Both the position numbers and the translations under genes were made by a program. A DNA stretch of 64,000 nucleotides, taken from assembly GCA_033002965.1 (NCBI GenBank), contig JAURVB010012937.1:62001-126000 (forward strand). The letters are read 5' to 3'. This document shows, piece after piece, positions 45,472-58,117 of this stretch. The stretch comes from Piper betle (Eukaryota; Streptophyta; Magnoliopsida; Piperales; Piperaceae). Below the pieces are notes generated by a model. That model was not told the origin of the DNA. It did no database searches and saw only the letters and a program-made list of their open reading frames with translations. Within the stretch, counting starts at the first letter, position 1, and every line of letters starts with the position of its first letter.

Positions 45472-46277
45472 AATGCATTAAGAATTGCCTTACAATCGCA
45501 TACGGTGTTGTGTATCTCCCGACCACAACGACAAACAAGTCAAAAGACTCGTCGTATGATGAATTATTAATGACTAATCTAATTAATTTCTCCTAAAATC
45601 TAATTAAACCTCATGATCTAAGAAATAGGTTATCAATCTACTCTTAGCATTTAGAACATGAGAATTCAAACAATCTGATTGAATAAAAGAGTAAGAGCTT
45701 GAAATAAATTCAATTAAATCATGTTAAGTTCCATTTTTCTCTAGAATGAAATAAAAGACTACTCCTTAATAAAATAGGAAAAAATATAAAAAAGAAACTA
45801 ATTTTTATTACGAAAGAGAAAGAAATTACAAAAACTAGAAATATTTTCTTTCACTAAACTGCTAAGCCAAAAGTTCAGATATGATCAACAATAAATGACC
45901 ACCCCTTTATGCAGAAGTGGAGATACCAGAATTCGAATAGGGTGTTCACAAATCGACGTAGTCTAATTAATTATGATATCGCTTCATGTTTTCAACTCCT
46001 CGACTCCATTTAACACCATAACTTGTAGCCATTGGGTTGGACTAAGTGTCATAATCATTATGTATAATCTTTATTGCAAAACATTCATTGAAATCATCTA
46101 AACCAAAGGATTGTGAAAATAATACAAGGTAGAGAACAAACTCTCGACCGCAATCTTTTCCTCAGTTCATCCCTCAATTAATTAATCAAGTTTTCCTAAG
46201 AAAGGTAAGACTAATTCACATATATCTATCATTGAACCAAAAGACTAAAATACCATTGCATAATAAAATGTTTACAC
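45472..46277 (-). mobile_element. Athila-type LTR fragment
   Basis: About 800 bp matching 50,058-50,870 inside the LTR of the Athila-type element (shared start GCATTAAGAATTGCCTTACA), on the same strand. Both ends of the LTR are missing. It abuts the 3' flank of LRK10L copy 4. Confidence 0.8.
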
Positions 46278-46375
46278 TAAATTGATGTGCCATTTCAATT
46301 TCATATTTTTTCATGATAGGAGTGGCCTCGTTTTCACTAGTTGAAGTTGTGGTTGAATTTGCACTACCAGTGCTG

Positions 46376-48371
46376 CTAGATTAACCTTCTCTTCTTATCC
46401 CTGTTCCAGCAGCCGCATATGGGTGATGAAAGGGATTGGGAGGAAACGGCACCTCCATTCCACCTTCCAACATCTTCACCACGTCGCTCATCGGCAGCCT
46501 CGACTCTGGCAAGTACTGCACACACCTCAGTGCAACCGGCAGCACCTCCCTGACGTTGATCAAATGGATTGGGAGGAAGTGGCACCTCCATTCCACCTTC
46601 CAACATCTTCACCACGTCGCTCATCGGCGGCCTCGACTCCTGATTGTAGTGCACACACGTCAGTGCAACCAGCAGCACCTCCCTGACCTTGTGCCTATGC
46701 TGCTCCTCAACCCCACACTTGTACAATATTGCCTCCCAATTTTTTTGCTCATGCTTCTCCCACACCAACTTAGGAAACCACTGTTCGCTCTCACGGCTCA
46801 TGTTGATGTTCAAGTTCTTCCTCCTACCCACAATCTCAAACAGCAGCATCCCATAACTATAAATATCACACTTCTCAGTAACAGGATTTGGAAACCAAAG
46901 CTCTGGTGCAGCATAACCAGGGGTGCCCCTTGCTCGACTCATGGTCACATGTGTCCTGTCCCTGTTACATAGTTTGGCCAGCCCAAAGTCTGCAACCTTG
47001 GGGGTCCAATTGGTGTCTAATAGAACATTGCCTGGTTTGATGTCATAGTGGATAATTCTCTGTTGGCACTCCTTATGCAAATATGCAATACCTTTGGCTG
47101 TTCCTATAGCAATGTTAAGGAGCTTCTCCCAGTCAAGAGGCACATAATTTTCACAGAACAAGAACCTGTCTAATGATCCATTTTCAAGATACTCATAAAC
47201 AAGGGCTTTCATTGATTGATCAAAGCAGTAACCATAGAGCTTGACGAGATTTATGTGGTTGGTTCTTCCAAGGGTGCCCACTTCTGCCATGAACTGCTCT
47301 TTGACTCTTCTCTTATCAACATTTCTTCGCAGGACCTTAACTGCTATGTTTGCTCCACTGATCTCTCCCTTGAAAACAGTCCCAAAACCGCCGGCTCCTA
47401 ATTTCTCAGAGAAATTATTCGTGAAACTGCGCAGCTGTTTCCTTGTGAACCTAATGGGTCTATCTCTGGCCATTCCTATGAAAAACCTTTCAATTGTTTG
47501 ATTGCTTTCTGTACCCAATTGGTCTCTCACACTGGCTGTGAACTGGCTTGAAGACCTTTCCCTGCTGTTGCTTGGACTTGCTTTCCTGTTATATGTCATA
47601 ATAATTCCAGAAACAGCACCCACAACCAATGTCACTGCAAATTCCGAATACCAGATTATACACCTCGAACAAGAGTCGAGACAGACACACTCATTTAAAA
47701 AAAAAAAAAGTTACCTATTAGCATGGCCTTGAAGTTAGTTACAAATAAAACTCCAAATTGTTACTTTATTTAGATTTCATATCAAATCATCGAGAGAAAT
47801 TAAACTAAATAAATAAAATAGCGGAAGCGTACCTGAAGCCATAAAGAAACTAAAGTCTGAATCAAGGAAGTTCTCAGTTATGGATCTTCCAAATCTAAGA
47901 CTAGTTTTCTAAACCAAAGTTCTAGACAATGGGATACCAGAACGAAAACCAGATATTAATTCAGGGACCATAACCTTCTTATTTATAGCCTTAGTTCCAT
48001 AAATTCAATTCCACCCTTAACTTTTCTCATTAAATTCCACACTTTAATTTATGGCTCATAACCCTTAACTTTAGTAGATCAATTTAATTTAGCCAACCTT
48101 ATATAATAACATATGATACAATTCCTTATTCATGTATATATTTATGTCCAATTTCCAACACAAATATCCCAGAAATTGCAAATTTTTTCACAGAGGTCGA
48201 TGATGTAGAAGGAGAACATGACACTTGTGCAGGATGGGCAGGAGCAGATGATGTAGAAAGAGAACTTGACATCTTGCTGGGTTGGAGGAAGAAGAAGTGG
48301 ATGTAGGGATATGAAAACCGGAAACAACACAAGATCCAGAAAGAAAGGAGGGAGGGCTTGATGAGGAGCAA
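46376..48371 (-). pseudogene. LRK10L-type receptor-like kinase, copy 4 (exon 1 disrupted)
   Basis: Exon 2 (47,634-46,376) is open for 419 codons with an intact non-RD kinase (LGAGGFGTVFKGE, HYDIKPGNVLLD, VADFGLAK). The 79-bp-type intron borders are kept (donor near 47,717). Exon 1 is broken by a 402-bp solo LTR (47,759-48,160) and by a deletion of most of the Pro/Ser module, so that MSSSLSTSSAPAHPAQV remains after the conserved Met (48,272). It carries the 133-bp duplication (46,425-46,690) and the frame-shifted tail. A truncated kinase from exon 2 alone is conceivable. Confidence 0.85.
47759..48160 (-). mobile_element. Copia-type solo LTR, 402 bp, in LRK10L exon 1
   Basis: Read on the minus strand it starts TGTTGGAAATTGGACATAAA and ends AAAGTAACA, the usual Ty1/copia form. 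Flanked by CAAAT/CAAAT (47,754-47,758 and 48,161-48,165). Copies 2 and 3 lack it at the same codon. Confidence 0.85.
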
Positions 48372-48905
48372 AGGGAGAGCGGATCAAGTGCGACCGTGAC
48401 AGTGTAGAGGAGGGGGCATATCAACTCAATGCAGAGAAGATCGGAAAAGGAGATCTAGTGTGACGGTAAAACTGTAGAGCCGAAATACAAATACAGGATA
48501 AAAGTGTGACTGTAAAAGTGGGCATATGGCATATCAAGTTAATTGTGGAGAAGAAGACCGGAAAATAATATTTCTAGGTAATCATGCATATAAGAATTAA
48601 AATATTATAGTATACATAAATAATGTTGGCTGATGAAAAAAGTTCTATGTAAAATGAATTCTTTTTAGTGTAAGAATACAATCACAATAATTAAATTAAT
48701 GTTTAGAAAATTAATTGTTTGTACTCTACTTAATTAACAAATAAAATACAAACTCTTATATTATATTTTAGAGATTTTACTAGACAAGAATGATATTTTT
48801 TGATACTACCTAACCGTGGAAGAACCAAAATTAAATATCAGAAATAAAAAAATTTATAATGATAAAATTGTCCTTTACTTTTTTTTAAAAAAAAAGTTAT
48901 TCTTC
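48372..48905 (-). repeat. LRK10L 5' flank unit, copy 4
   Basis: Same arrangement as the flanks of copies 2 and 3: short repeated words to about 48,540, then the shared AT-rich block. No gene. Confidence 0.65.
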
Positions 48906-49671
48906 AACAAGTGGGCGCACCCACTGTCGCCATGCCCCGCAAGGCTAGGCACAGGCAAGGGCCACTACCTTGGGCCTAACCTCTTCTGGGGCGGCCTAAC
49001 CTTTGCTGCCTCTAGCCAAGGGCAGCTAGAGGGGCAGCCAAGTCTCACCCTAGCCTTGGGGCGGCCAGTGGCAACAAAGTTATTTATTATTTTTAACAAA
49101 TTTAAATCTATCTAGAGGTATTTAAGACAATTCATAATTTTTCCCTTCTTTGGTAATTATGATTGATTCTTCTACTGACTAGTCACATAAAAATTATTCT
49201 CCTTCATGATAAAAAGCCTTACATTTTAAGCTAAACATATAAATTTATTTGAATATGGATAAGATTATATAAATGATCAATAAATTTTACCGACTACGAG
49301 CAAGGGTGTAAAACCCTAGCTTCATGTTTGGCTGTTACCCACTTGTTGCCTTGCCTAGTTTGGGTCTATCTCGAGTCAGTTCAGCTTTCAAACTATGAGT
49401 ATAAGGCCCAGATGGCCATGTGAGCATGTTATAGAGGCTAGGTATGATTGATATATATATTTAATAACTTCAGTTATGCTATAGGAGAGCATGAGTTATC
49501 AGCATATATTCAAGGTATACGGGTTCTTGCTTGTGTTAGCTTAAAGTTTTAGGGCTAGATATAGATCGTTACACCGTTAAGTATCTGTTTAGAATCCCCA
49601 CCGAACTACCATCATCACGTCCACCTGACGGCTAGCTATCAACCTAGGCCCATCTCAGGCACCCGTGCTGT
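48905..49671 (+). mobile_element. F1-associated repeat block, left part
   Basis: Third copy of the foldback and TATA-bearing block. Continues at 57,054 after the Athila-type element, then at 58,118 after the TRIM, and ends at 60,174, so the pre-insertion block was about 3.4 kb. Confidence 0.7.
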
Positions 49672-50957
49672 TGTTAGAATATTTTCAATAACATGCAAGT
49701 ATACATGGTCGAAACAAGTAATATAATGATGAATTCGAGTATCGTCCCACAGGGAGATGAATTTTCTTAAATTAATTGGAGAAAATAAAATGAAGAACAA
49801 AACAAAGACAACCGACTTAACTAAATCTAAGTAATATCTTTAAATTAAAGGCGAAGTTAAAATGATAAAACTCGTTCTAGAGTCGAATTTCCCTTAACAT
49901 AAATTGAATATTCATCAAATCTTACTCTTATCTTTTATTCCCTCGGATTGTCGTTCTATGATAATTATATGACATGGTGGCTCCCGCTCCTTCATGCTTC
50001 TATTATTTCTCCTCAATTTCTACCTCCTGGTGATAATTGATTGATCAACAAAATAATGCATTAAGAATTGCCTTACAATCGCATACGGTGTTGTATATCT
50101 CCCAACCACAACGACAAAGAAGTCAAAAGACTCGTCGTATGATGAATTATTAATGACTAATCTAATTAATTTCTCCTAAAATCTAATTAAACCTCATGAT
50201 CTAAGAAATAGGTTATCAATCTACTCTTAGTATTTAGAACATGATAATTCAAACAATTCAATTGAGTAAAAGAGTAAGAGCTTGAAATAAATTAAATTAA
50301 ATCATGTTAAGTTCCATTCTTCTCTAGAACGAAATAAAAGACTACTCCATAATAAAATAGGAAAAAATATAAAAAAAATTAATTTTTATTATGAAAGAGA
50401 AAGAAATTACAAAAAACTAGAAATATTTTCTTTCACTAAACTGCTAAGCCAAAAGTTGAGATATGATCAACAACAAATGACCACTCCTTTATATAGAAGT
50501 GGAGATACCAGAATTCGAAGAGGGTGTTCACAAATCGACGTAGTCTAATTAATAATGATGTCGCTTCACGTTTCCAACTCCTTGACTCCATTGAACACCA
50601 TAACTTGTAGCCATTGGGTTGGGCTAAGTGTCATGACCATTATGTACAATCTTTATTGCAAAACATTCATTGAAATCATCTAAACCAAAGGATTGTGAAA
50701 ATAATATAAGGTAGAGAACCAACTCTCGACTGCAATCTTTTCCTCAGTTCATCCCTCATATCAATTAATCAAGTTTTCCCAAGAAAGGTAAGACTAATTC
50801 ACATGTATCTATCATTGAACCAAAAGACTAAAATACCATTGCATAATAAAATTTTTACACTAAACAACACGATATATATATATATATATAGTGTGTGTGT
50901 GTGCTAAATCTAAACATGAGTCGAGCATGAACAATATGCAACAAAATTAAGGTATCA
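49672..50957 (-). repeat. 3' LTR of the Athila-type element
   Basis: 1,286 bp. The right end is fixed by the polypurine-type tract at 50,958-50,971. Contains a (TA)n(GT)n microsatellite at about 50,870-50,902. Confidence 0.65.
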
Positions 50958-51156
50958 CCCTCAAACTTAAACTAAGCATTGTCGTCAATGTTGAACAAAA
51001 AAAGAATGAAGATAAAGAAAAAGAAGTAAAAGAGAACTCCCTCAACTAGTTAGTCGGTGGATGATTATCATGAATAACTGAATTTGCACTTGACCCATTC
51101 TTGGGTTGCCTCCCAAGATGCGCTTGGTTTAACGTCTACAGCCAGACGCCAGTTTC

Positions 51157-52295
51157 TCATTCTTTATTTAATGTGATGGAGGACTTCCAAAGTTGCTCCC
51201 CTTCATAGTAGTGTTTCAGTCTACATCCATTGACTTTAAATGATCGATCCCCATGCTCAGTCCTAATTTCAATTGCACCTTGTGGAAAAACTATTTGCAC
51301 AATGTAAGGACCAGACCATCTTGATTTCAATTTTCCTTTGAAAATTTTGAACCTTGAATCATATAACAATACCTTTTGTCCAGGAGAAAATGGTTTAGAA
51401 ACAATTCTTTGATCATCCCATGCTTTGGATTTCTCCTTATACATTTTGGCATTTTCATAAGAAGCTCTCCTAATGTCTTCTAATTCAATAAGTTGTTGTA
51501 GTCTCATTTTTCCACATGCTTCCAAGTCAAAGTTTAATTCCTTGATGGCCCAAAAAGCTTTATGTTCTAATTCTAGGGGAAGATGACAAGCCTTTCCAAA
51601 CACTAATCGATTAGGAGACATGCCGATTGGTGTCTTGAAAGCTGTTCTATATGCCCATAGAGCATCATCTAACTGAATAGACCAATCTTTTCTATTACCT
51701 TTTACTACCTTCTCTAGAATTTTAAGAATATCTCGATTAGATACTTCAACCAAACCGTTAGTTTGAGGATGGTAAGCAATAGCAACCTTATGTTTCACTC
51801 CATACTTAGCCAATAAAGCTTCAAATTGCCTATTGCAAAAGTGAGATCCTCCATCACTAATGCTTGCTCGAGGTGTACCAAATCTGGTAAATATATTCTT
51901 CTTTAAAAACTTAACCACCACCTTGGCATCATTTGAAGGTAAGGCCACTGCTTCAACCGATTTAGAAACAAAATCTACAGCTAAAAGAATATAAATGTTA
52001 GAGTTTGATGGAGGAAAATGACCCATAAAGTCTATACCCATACATCAAATAATTCCACTTCAAGAATAGAGTTGAGAGGCATTTCATTTTTCCTTGACAA
52101 ATTTCCAGCCCTTTGACAGCGATCACATCTCTCAATAAAATGTCTTGCATCTTTAAAAAGTGTAGGCCAAAATAATCCTGATTGGAGAACTTTCATCGTT
52201 GTCCTAGTACTTCCAAAGTGCTCGCCATAATCTATTGAGTGACAATGATGAAGTATGGACTCTATTTCATCTTCTTCTACACATCTTCTTATCAT
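51157..52295 (-). pseudogene. Athila-type integrase
   Basis: Zinc-binding part (HHCHSIDYGEHFGSTRTTMK, CDRCQRAG) at 52,295-52,032 and catalytic core plus C-terminus at 52,041-51,157. Core residues are seen in [12 protein letters not shown] (Asp), [11 protein letters not shown] (Asp) and [10 protein letters not shown] (Glu). [20 protein letters not shown] is the GPY/F-like module. One stop or frameshift near 52,032-52,041 separates the halves. Confidence 0.88.
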
Positions 52296-52348
52296 TCCAT
52301 CAGCACATTGCTTGAAGAGAAGAGGGTCATCCCAAAAGTATGACTTAG

Positions 52349-52786
52349 CTAATGAAGAAATCGTTTCTTTTGTTCAAAGTTCAAGTTCGGTGGCATCTTT
52401 CCACTCACCAAGTAATTCTCTAAATCAGCAAACCATGGGACAACACTACTTTCAATGGCCAATATATTTTCATCAGGGAAAATCTCATTCACAGGTGGAT
52501 CATACTTAACATTGCGTGCTTGGCTCAACCGAGAAAGGTGGTCTGCTACAACATTCTCACTTCCTTTCTTGTCTTTAATCTCCACATCAAATTCCTGCAA
52601 TAAAAGAACCCCACGGATTAGCCTAGATTTGCAATCCTTCTTAGACAAAAGGTAGTTTAGCATAGCATGATCAGTATATACAATAACCTTTGAACTCAGC
52701 AAATATGATTTAAACTTATCAACAACATGCACTACTGCTAACAATTCCTTTTCAGTTGTAGTATAATTGCATTGTGCATCATTCAA
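52349..52786 (-). pseudogene. Athila-type RNase H and connection
   Basis: Reads [22 protein letters not shown] RNase H sequence ([20 protein letters not shown]) and the [10 protein letters not shown] end of the domain. Separated from RT by broken sequence (52,787-52,994), where the catalytic Asp block of RNase H falls outside the open frame. Confidence 0.82.
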
Positions 52787-52994
52787 TGTCTTACTAATAT
52801 AGTAGATAACGTAGAAAAATGTGCCCCTCCTTTGGCCTTAAACAACACCTATTGCATGGTCACTAACATCACACATTAATTCAAAAGGTCGTGACCAATC
52901 CGGTGCAATCATAATGGGAGCTAAAATCAATTTTTGTTTCAAACTCTCAAAATCTTTCAAACATGCATCATCAAAATAAAAAATTACATTTTTT

Positions 52995-53782
52995 CTAGTA
53001 AAGCACATAAAGGTTTTCTAGTAAAGCACATAAACATTTGTAGAATCCCGCATGTCCTAAAAAACTTCTAATTTCTTTCACCGATATAGGAGGTGGGAGC
53101 TTTTCTATAGCTACAACTTTTGCCTTGTCATCTTCAAGTCCTTGGCATGAAACTTTATGTCCCAAAACTATTCCTTCATGTACCATAAAATGACATTTTT
53201 CCCAATTAAGAACAAGATTAGTATCTTGACAACGTTTAAGAACACAAGATAAAATAGATAAGCATTCATCAAACATCTCTTCAAAAACAGTAAAGTCATC
53301 CATAAATACTTCTAGGCCATGTTCAATAATATCAGTAAAGATGGCCATCATGCATCTTTGAAATGTAGCGGGAGCATTACACAAGCCAAAGGGCATTCGC
53401 CGAAAAGCAAAAGTGCCATAAGGAGAAGTGAACGTCGTTTTCTCTTGATCCTCGGGTGAAATAGTAATCTGATTGTAACCGGAATATCCATCAAGAAAAC
53501 AATAGTAAGCATTCCCAGCTAATCTATCAAGCATTTGATCAATAAAAGGAAGAGGAAAGTGATCTTTTTTGTAGCCTTGTTGAGCTTCCTATAGTCCATG
53601 CACACACACCATCCCGTGATGGCTCTTAGAGAAATCAGTTCATCTCTCTCATTCTTTACCACAGTTATACCTCCTTTCTTTGGTACACATTGTACTGGAC
53701 TTACCCAAGTACTATCAGCAATGGGATATATCACTCCAGCATCCAACCACTTAATTATTTCCTTCTTGACCACTTCTTTCAT
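52995..53782 (-). pseudogene. Athila-type reverse transcriptase
   Basis: Two overlapping frames. 53,782-53,519 has VKKEIIKWLDAGVIYPIADS, VQCVPKKGG and CMDYRKLNKAT. 53,534-52,995 has FLDGYSGYNQI, MPFGLCNAPATFQRCM and the active site EVFMDDFTVF. The frame changes in an A-run just before DHFPLPFIDQMLD. It ends at AGFYKCLCALL, beyond which the sequence is scrambled. Confidence 0.88.
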
Positions 53783-53797
53783 GTTGGGGTTGAGTCG

Positions 53798-54516
53798 TCA
53801 TTGGTGCTCTACGGTTGGACTGCATCCATCCACTAAGTTGATTCTATGTATACAAAAGGATGGATCGATGCCTTTTATATCTGCTATAGTCCATGCCATA
53901 ACTGACATGTGATCCTTTAGTATTCTAATCAGCTTCTCTTCCTGCAACATAGTTAGCTCTGAAGAAATAATAACAGGAAGAGTGTCATTAGGCCCTAAAA
54001 AAGTATACTTGAGATGTTTTGGAAGTTGTTTTAACTCCAAAATACGTGGTACTTCAACTGATGGCAGCAATTTGTGGGATGGTAGATCTAAAGATTCCAC
54101 AACTCTAAATCTTCTAGGCAAGATCGGTTGCGAATCTAATACTTTAACCATTTCTTCCACATCAATATCTTATTCACAAAGAGAATTTATGGCTTTATGC
54201 AATGAATCACTCAACTGATCCCCTTTGTACATTATTTTATCACTTGTTCAATTCTAGAACAATCATATGTTGCATCCGGGCAATTCATGGATTTAAAAAT
54301 GTTGTATGTGATATAATCGTTGTTTACCCTAAGCGTAAGTTTTCCAGCGGCTACGTCGATCAGTGTTCTCCTAGTTGCCAAGAAACCTCTCCCGACAATG
54401 AGTAGTATATCATCATTCCTTCCTTCTATTTCAAGCACTACAAAATCTGCAAGAAAGATAAACTTGTCAACCTTTATTAAAACATCTTCAATGACTCCTT
54501 TAGGATATACCAATGA
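53798..54516 (-). pseudogene. Athila-type protease end and linker
   Basis: 54,513-54,232 reads VYPKGVIEDVLIKVDKFIF and GFLATRRTLIDVAAGKLTL (protease C-terminal half). 54,160-53,798 reads LKYTFLGPNDTLPVIISSEL and CIHRINLVDGCSPTVEHQ (linker into RT). Separated from gag by a TGA at 54,514-54,516 where Arg (CGA) is expected. Confidence 0.8.
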
Positions 54517-56328
54517 TCAGTCAGCCAACTGAAGTGTGATGTTGGTAGGAGCAATATCCTTGATTCCTAAACTTTTGAAAATAGAAAAAGGCATAAGATT
54601 AATGCTAGAACCTAAGTCACATAAAGTATTACAATGAACATTTCCTCCAATAGAACATGGAATCACAAATTTTCCCGGGTCTTTTATCTTAGGAGGTAGT
54701 TTTCTTTGGAGGACAACACTACATTCCTCTGTCATGGCTACAACTTCATTGTCATATACTCTCCTTTTCTTTGATAGAATATCCTTCAAGTATTTTACAT
54801 AACTAGGCATCTGTTCAAGTGCTTCAGCAAAAGGTATGTTAGTTTGTAATTCCTTAAATATATCAAGAAATTTTTTGAAATATTTTTCATCACTTTGTTT
54901 CCTCAATCTAGAAGGAAATGGTACCTTTTCTTCGACCTCATCTATAAGTACTTCATCTTTTTCTTTCCCTTTGCTTCTGAGTAAGCTAACCAATGTATTG
55001 GGTTCACGTTCGTTGCTTGGCTTATCATCTTTTTCCCTAACTTCATTGGGTTGAATTGGTTCTTGTAAAGTAATACCACTCTGGGTTGTTATAGCTTTAC
55101 AATGCTCTTGACCATCATTCCTTGGTTGTTCTGGTTGACTAGGAAGTACACCCTTGGGCCGCTCACTTGGTTCCATATTTGATTGCACCATAACTTGTTG
55201 CATAAACTGTTGTTGTTGTTGCTGCTGATTCTGCATAAATTGTTGCATAGTTTGTTGCATGGAATTGAGCATTTGTATCAAATCCGGTTGTTGTGGTTGA
55301 AAAGAAAGTGAAGGAGGTTGAGAATGCTGTGATGGTGGTGGTGGATTAGTGGGAGCAGCAGCCGGTTGTGGAGAATTATTCCATGAAAAGTTGGGGTTAT
55401 TGCGCCAGCCCGCATTGTAGGTGTTGGAATAAGGATTGTTGTTCCTATTAAAGTTGCCAACATAGTTAACTTGATCTATTAAACATTGACCTGTAGAATG
55501 TCCTTGCCCACACCATTCACACCTTGGCTCCACAGCCTTAACATGTCCCTTCATATTAGGATTTTGAACTTGATTAGTTAAAACACTGACCTGAGCAGAT
55601 AAAGCAATAAGTGCATCTATGTCTAAAACTCTGGTAGTCCTCCTTGGATGCCTTTCTTGTGTGGCATGATGGTTGCTAGGAACCTTCAATTCTAGCAATT
55701 GGAAAGCTTCATGTGGGCTCTTTCCAAGAAATGATCCATTGGCCGCCGCATCAACTATGTTCTTTGTTTGCCCCAACAACCCGTTATAGAAAGTTTGGAG
55801 TTGTATCCATCTTTCTATGCCATGGTTGGCACACTCTTTTAACAATTCTTTAAACCTTTCCCATGCCTCAAAGAGAGACTAGCCATCAAGCTGCAAAAAA
55901 GATAAAATTTCGTTACGTAATCTAGCAGTTTTAGAAGGTGGAAAATATTTTAACAAAAATTTTTCAAATAATTCATCCCATGTGGTTATTGAATCTAATG
56001 ATGACAACCACTCTTTTGCACTTCGTATTAATGAGAATGAAAATAAACGAAGGCGGAGAGCGTCGTCAAAGACACCAGGTTGCTTATACATATCACAAAC
56101 CGATAGGAAATCCATGACATGCCTATTAGTATTTTCAGTAGGCATTCCACTAAATTGTCCTATAGTTTGTAACATGTTAAATAAAACTAGTTTAAGCTCA
56201 AAGTGGGTCGCATCCACCAATGGTGGAATAATACTAGGTTGTAACCCCCTTGCAAGAGGTACAACCCAATCTTGGATTGCACTGTTGTTATCATTAGCTA
56301 CTGCTACAATTGGTGGAAGTGGAAACAT
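54517..56328 (-). pseudogene. Athila-type gag and protease start
   Basis: 56,328-55,879 and 55,845-54,517. Gag core reads RLRLFSFSLIRSAKEWLSSL and KYFPPSKTARLRNEILSF. A TAG where Glu is usual (55,879-55,881) precedes SLFEAWERFKELL, then QTFYNGLLGQTKNIVDAAAN. Later come a zinc knuckle (CEWCGQGHSTGQC), a Gln-rich tract, and the protease start with CDLGSSINLMPFSIF. The gag frame extends upstream of the 56,328 Met through stops to about 56,470. Confidence 0.88.
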
Positions 56329-57053
56329 TTATTATTGTTGTGGGTCCACGGCTTCTTCTGCTATTACTTCTTGTGCTCTTCTTCCAGCGGCACACGAGTT
56401 TCTCAAAGTCCTTTCAATTTCTGGATCATAAGAAAACAAGGGTGACACACTAATCTATGCATAAACAAATCATAACAAATAAATGATAGCAAGGAAGAAG
56501 ACAATGATATAGTTTTTTTGTTTTTCTTTTTACAAAGCAAAGTGCCAGGAAAGTCCACACAATCTACTCAATCACCACTCTATAACATGCAATGCCTTCC
56601 CCCTATACTACTCAAAGTTTCATCCTTGTTAGAATTTAGAACGAATTCAAAACACTAGGGTGTTAGGACTCAAGCAGCAAGATATATTGTCAATAAAAAG
56701 GCTAACACTAAAATAAAGGTAATCAAACAAATATATATAATAAAGGTCATGAAATTGTGTACAGAGGATAATTCATATTAGGTAGGCTTGAAGAAAGGCC
56801 CATACTCATCAAAGAGAAATGCCTATATCATTTTCCATTAACATGGCAAACCAAATATTTCACCTCGAAAGTCTCTATGGCAAATTCTAAAAGTAAAATA
56901 TCTAAAATAAACACCAAAATTAAGCATATCTAATAAAATATTAATTAACACAAAAAAAAGTAAAATATCACTTAATTAATAATGTTTATACCCGGGAAGT
57001 ACAAAATCATATTAAAAATATGGGTAAATATTATATATTTTAAACACTTAACA
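56329..57053 (-). mobile_element. Athila-type gag N-terminus and leader
   Basis: 56,329-56,470 still reads gag (DPEIERTLRN) with stops. The rest is non-coding leader matching 950-1,475. No PBS or LTR found before the junction at 57,053. Confidence 0.65.
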
Positions 57054-57652
57054 GCTGCCACGCTGGCTGCCGGAGACGACGTTTTCTTCCCCATTTCTCA
57101 CCGCCACTACCATTGTTCAGGGCATTTTGCGGCAAAGGTGAACCACCTTCAGTCGAGCTGACCGCCCAAATCGACTCCCCCACCACGACTGACATTTTGA
57201 GACCAACCCCAACCCCCGCCATCATTTTGAGACTAACCCCAACCCCCATCGTGGCCGTGATCACCCCTGGGGACCCCCACTTTCCAGATGGCATTTTCCC
57301 CACTTTTCTGTCATTTTCCGACCCGCTGTCAGCCGGACACCATCGGCCATCAACCTAGACACTTTTCCCTCAACCTCCTCTCTCAAACGTGATTGGTGTC
57401 ATCCCTGCTTTACCACCATTGGCATTTTTCGGCGACGGGCACCACCAACCAGTTTTGCGCTTGTGTTCACGTCCAGTTCTATTCATGTCCGTTGGTTTGC
57501 CCGCACCCATGTTCGTGTCCATGACCAGGCCCAATTAGCCGATCTCAGCCACCCCAACTCAGCAGCTCGACTCGGGCCAAGTTGATTCAACAACTTATTC
57601 ACACCCGTGTTCTTCTCTTTTGCAACTGTTTCCAATAATTCGAGACTCCCTA
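57054..57652 (+). mobile_element. F1-associated block, middle part
   Basis: Resumes the block left at 49,671 (CTGCCACGCTGGCTGCCGGA). Compared with 33,050-33,540 it has a small tandem duplication around 57,180-57,240 (CATTTTGAGACYAACCCCAA twice). Confidence 0.65.
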
Positions 57653-58117
57653 TGCAACGACCTAGCCCAAAGTGTAAATTAATAGGCCTAAGTCATCTCT
57701 TCAAAAGTGGTCAACCAATTTTAAAGATCTATAGTTCATTCCTACTTATAATTAGGATCTTACCCAAGTAAGTATTAGATGTAAGACTAAGTTGAAGGAT
57801 CTCACAATCCAGCCACCTTAAGAAATTTCGTCCCCGAAATTCCTACACTTAACTCGGTTCTAGCCCCAGCCCACGGCCTTTCTTGGCCCATGACCGGTAA
57901 CCTAGCCAACGTCCCTAATCTAACCTATCATCTAATACGGAACTAGAAGGCTCTGATACCATTTATAATAACCAAGCCCAGAGTGCAACATAATGAGCTA
58001 AGTCATTTCTTTAAAAGTGGTTAATCAAGTTTTTTAGATCTATAGTCCATTTCCATTTATAAGCAGGATTTTACCCAAGTAGGTATTAGATGTGGGACTA
58101 AGTTGAGGGATCTCACA
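57653..58117 (-). mobile_element. TRIM, second copy, minus orientation, 465 bp
   Basis: Same family as 38,988-39,454, inverted. Terminal repeats 57,653-57,806 and 57,964-58,117 (154 bp each), PBS complement GCTCTGATACCA (57,950-57,961), polypurine-tract complement after 57,806. The repeats differ from each other clearly more than in the first copy, so this insertion is older. Flanks CCCTA and ATCTA give a weak duplication; the F1 copy at 9,441-9,470 has the empty site (GAGACTCCCTACATTAATTT). Confidence 0.88.

Larger units (their letters stand above)
49672..57053 (-). mobile_element. Athila-type Ty3/gypsy element, decayed
   Basis: Minus-strand gag, protease, RT, RNase H and integrase in gypsy order, all with stops or frameshifts. 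Left LTR 49,672-50,957 (TGTTAGAAT to GGTATCA), followed by a CCCTCAAACTTAAA tract, the complement of a polypurine tract. The right side (56,329-57,053) is leader-like and shows neither PBS nor a matching LTR. Possible target duplication GCTGT (49,667-49,671) and GCTGC (57,054-57,058), one mismatch; with the right LTR missing this may be chance. Confidence 0.8.

Noticed and set aside
51157..56470. Possible endogenous virus
   Set aside because: Domain order, gag and RT type are those of plant Ty3/gypsy Athila-type elements; no env-like or movement-protein frame was seen.
49667..57058. GCTGT/GCTGC as proof of a complete Athila-type insertion
   Set aside because: The right LTR and PBS are not visible, and the same right junction occurs at 1,475, so a 4-of-5 match may be chance; kept only as a possibility.
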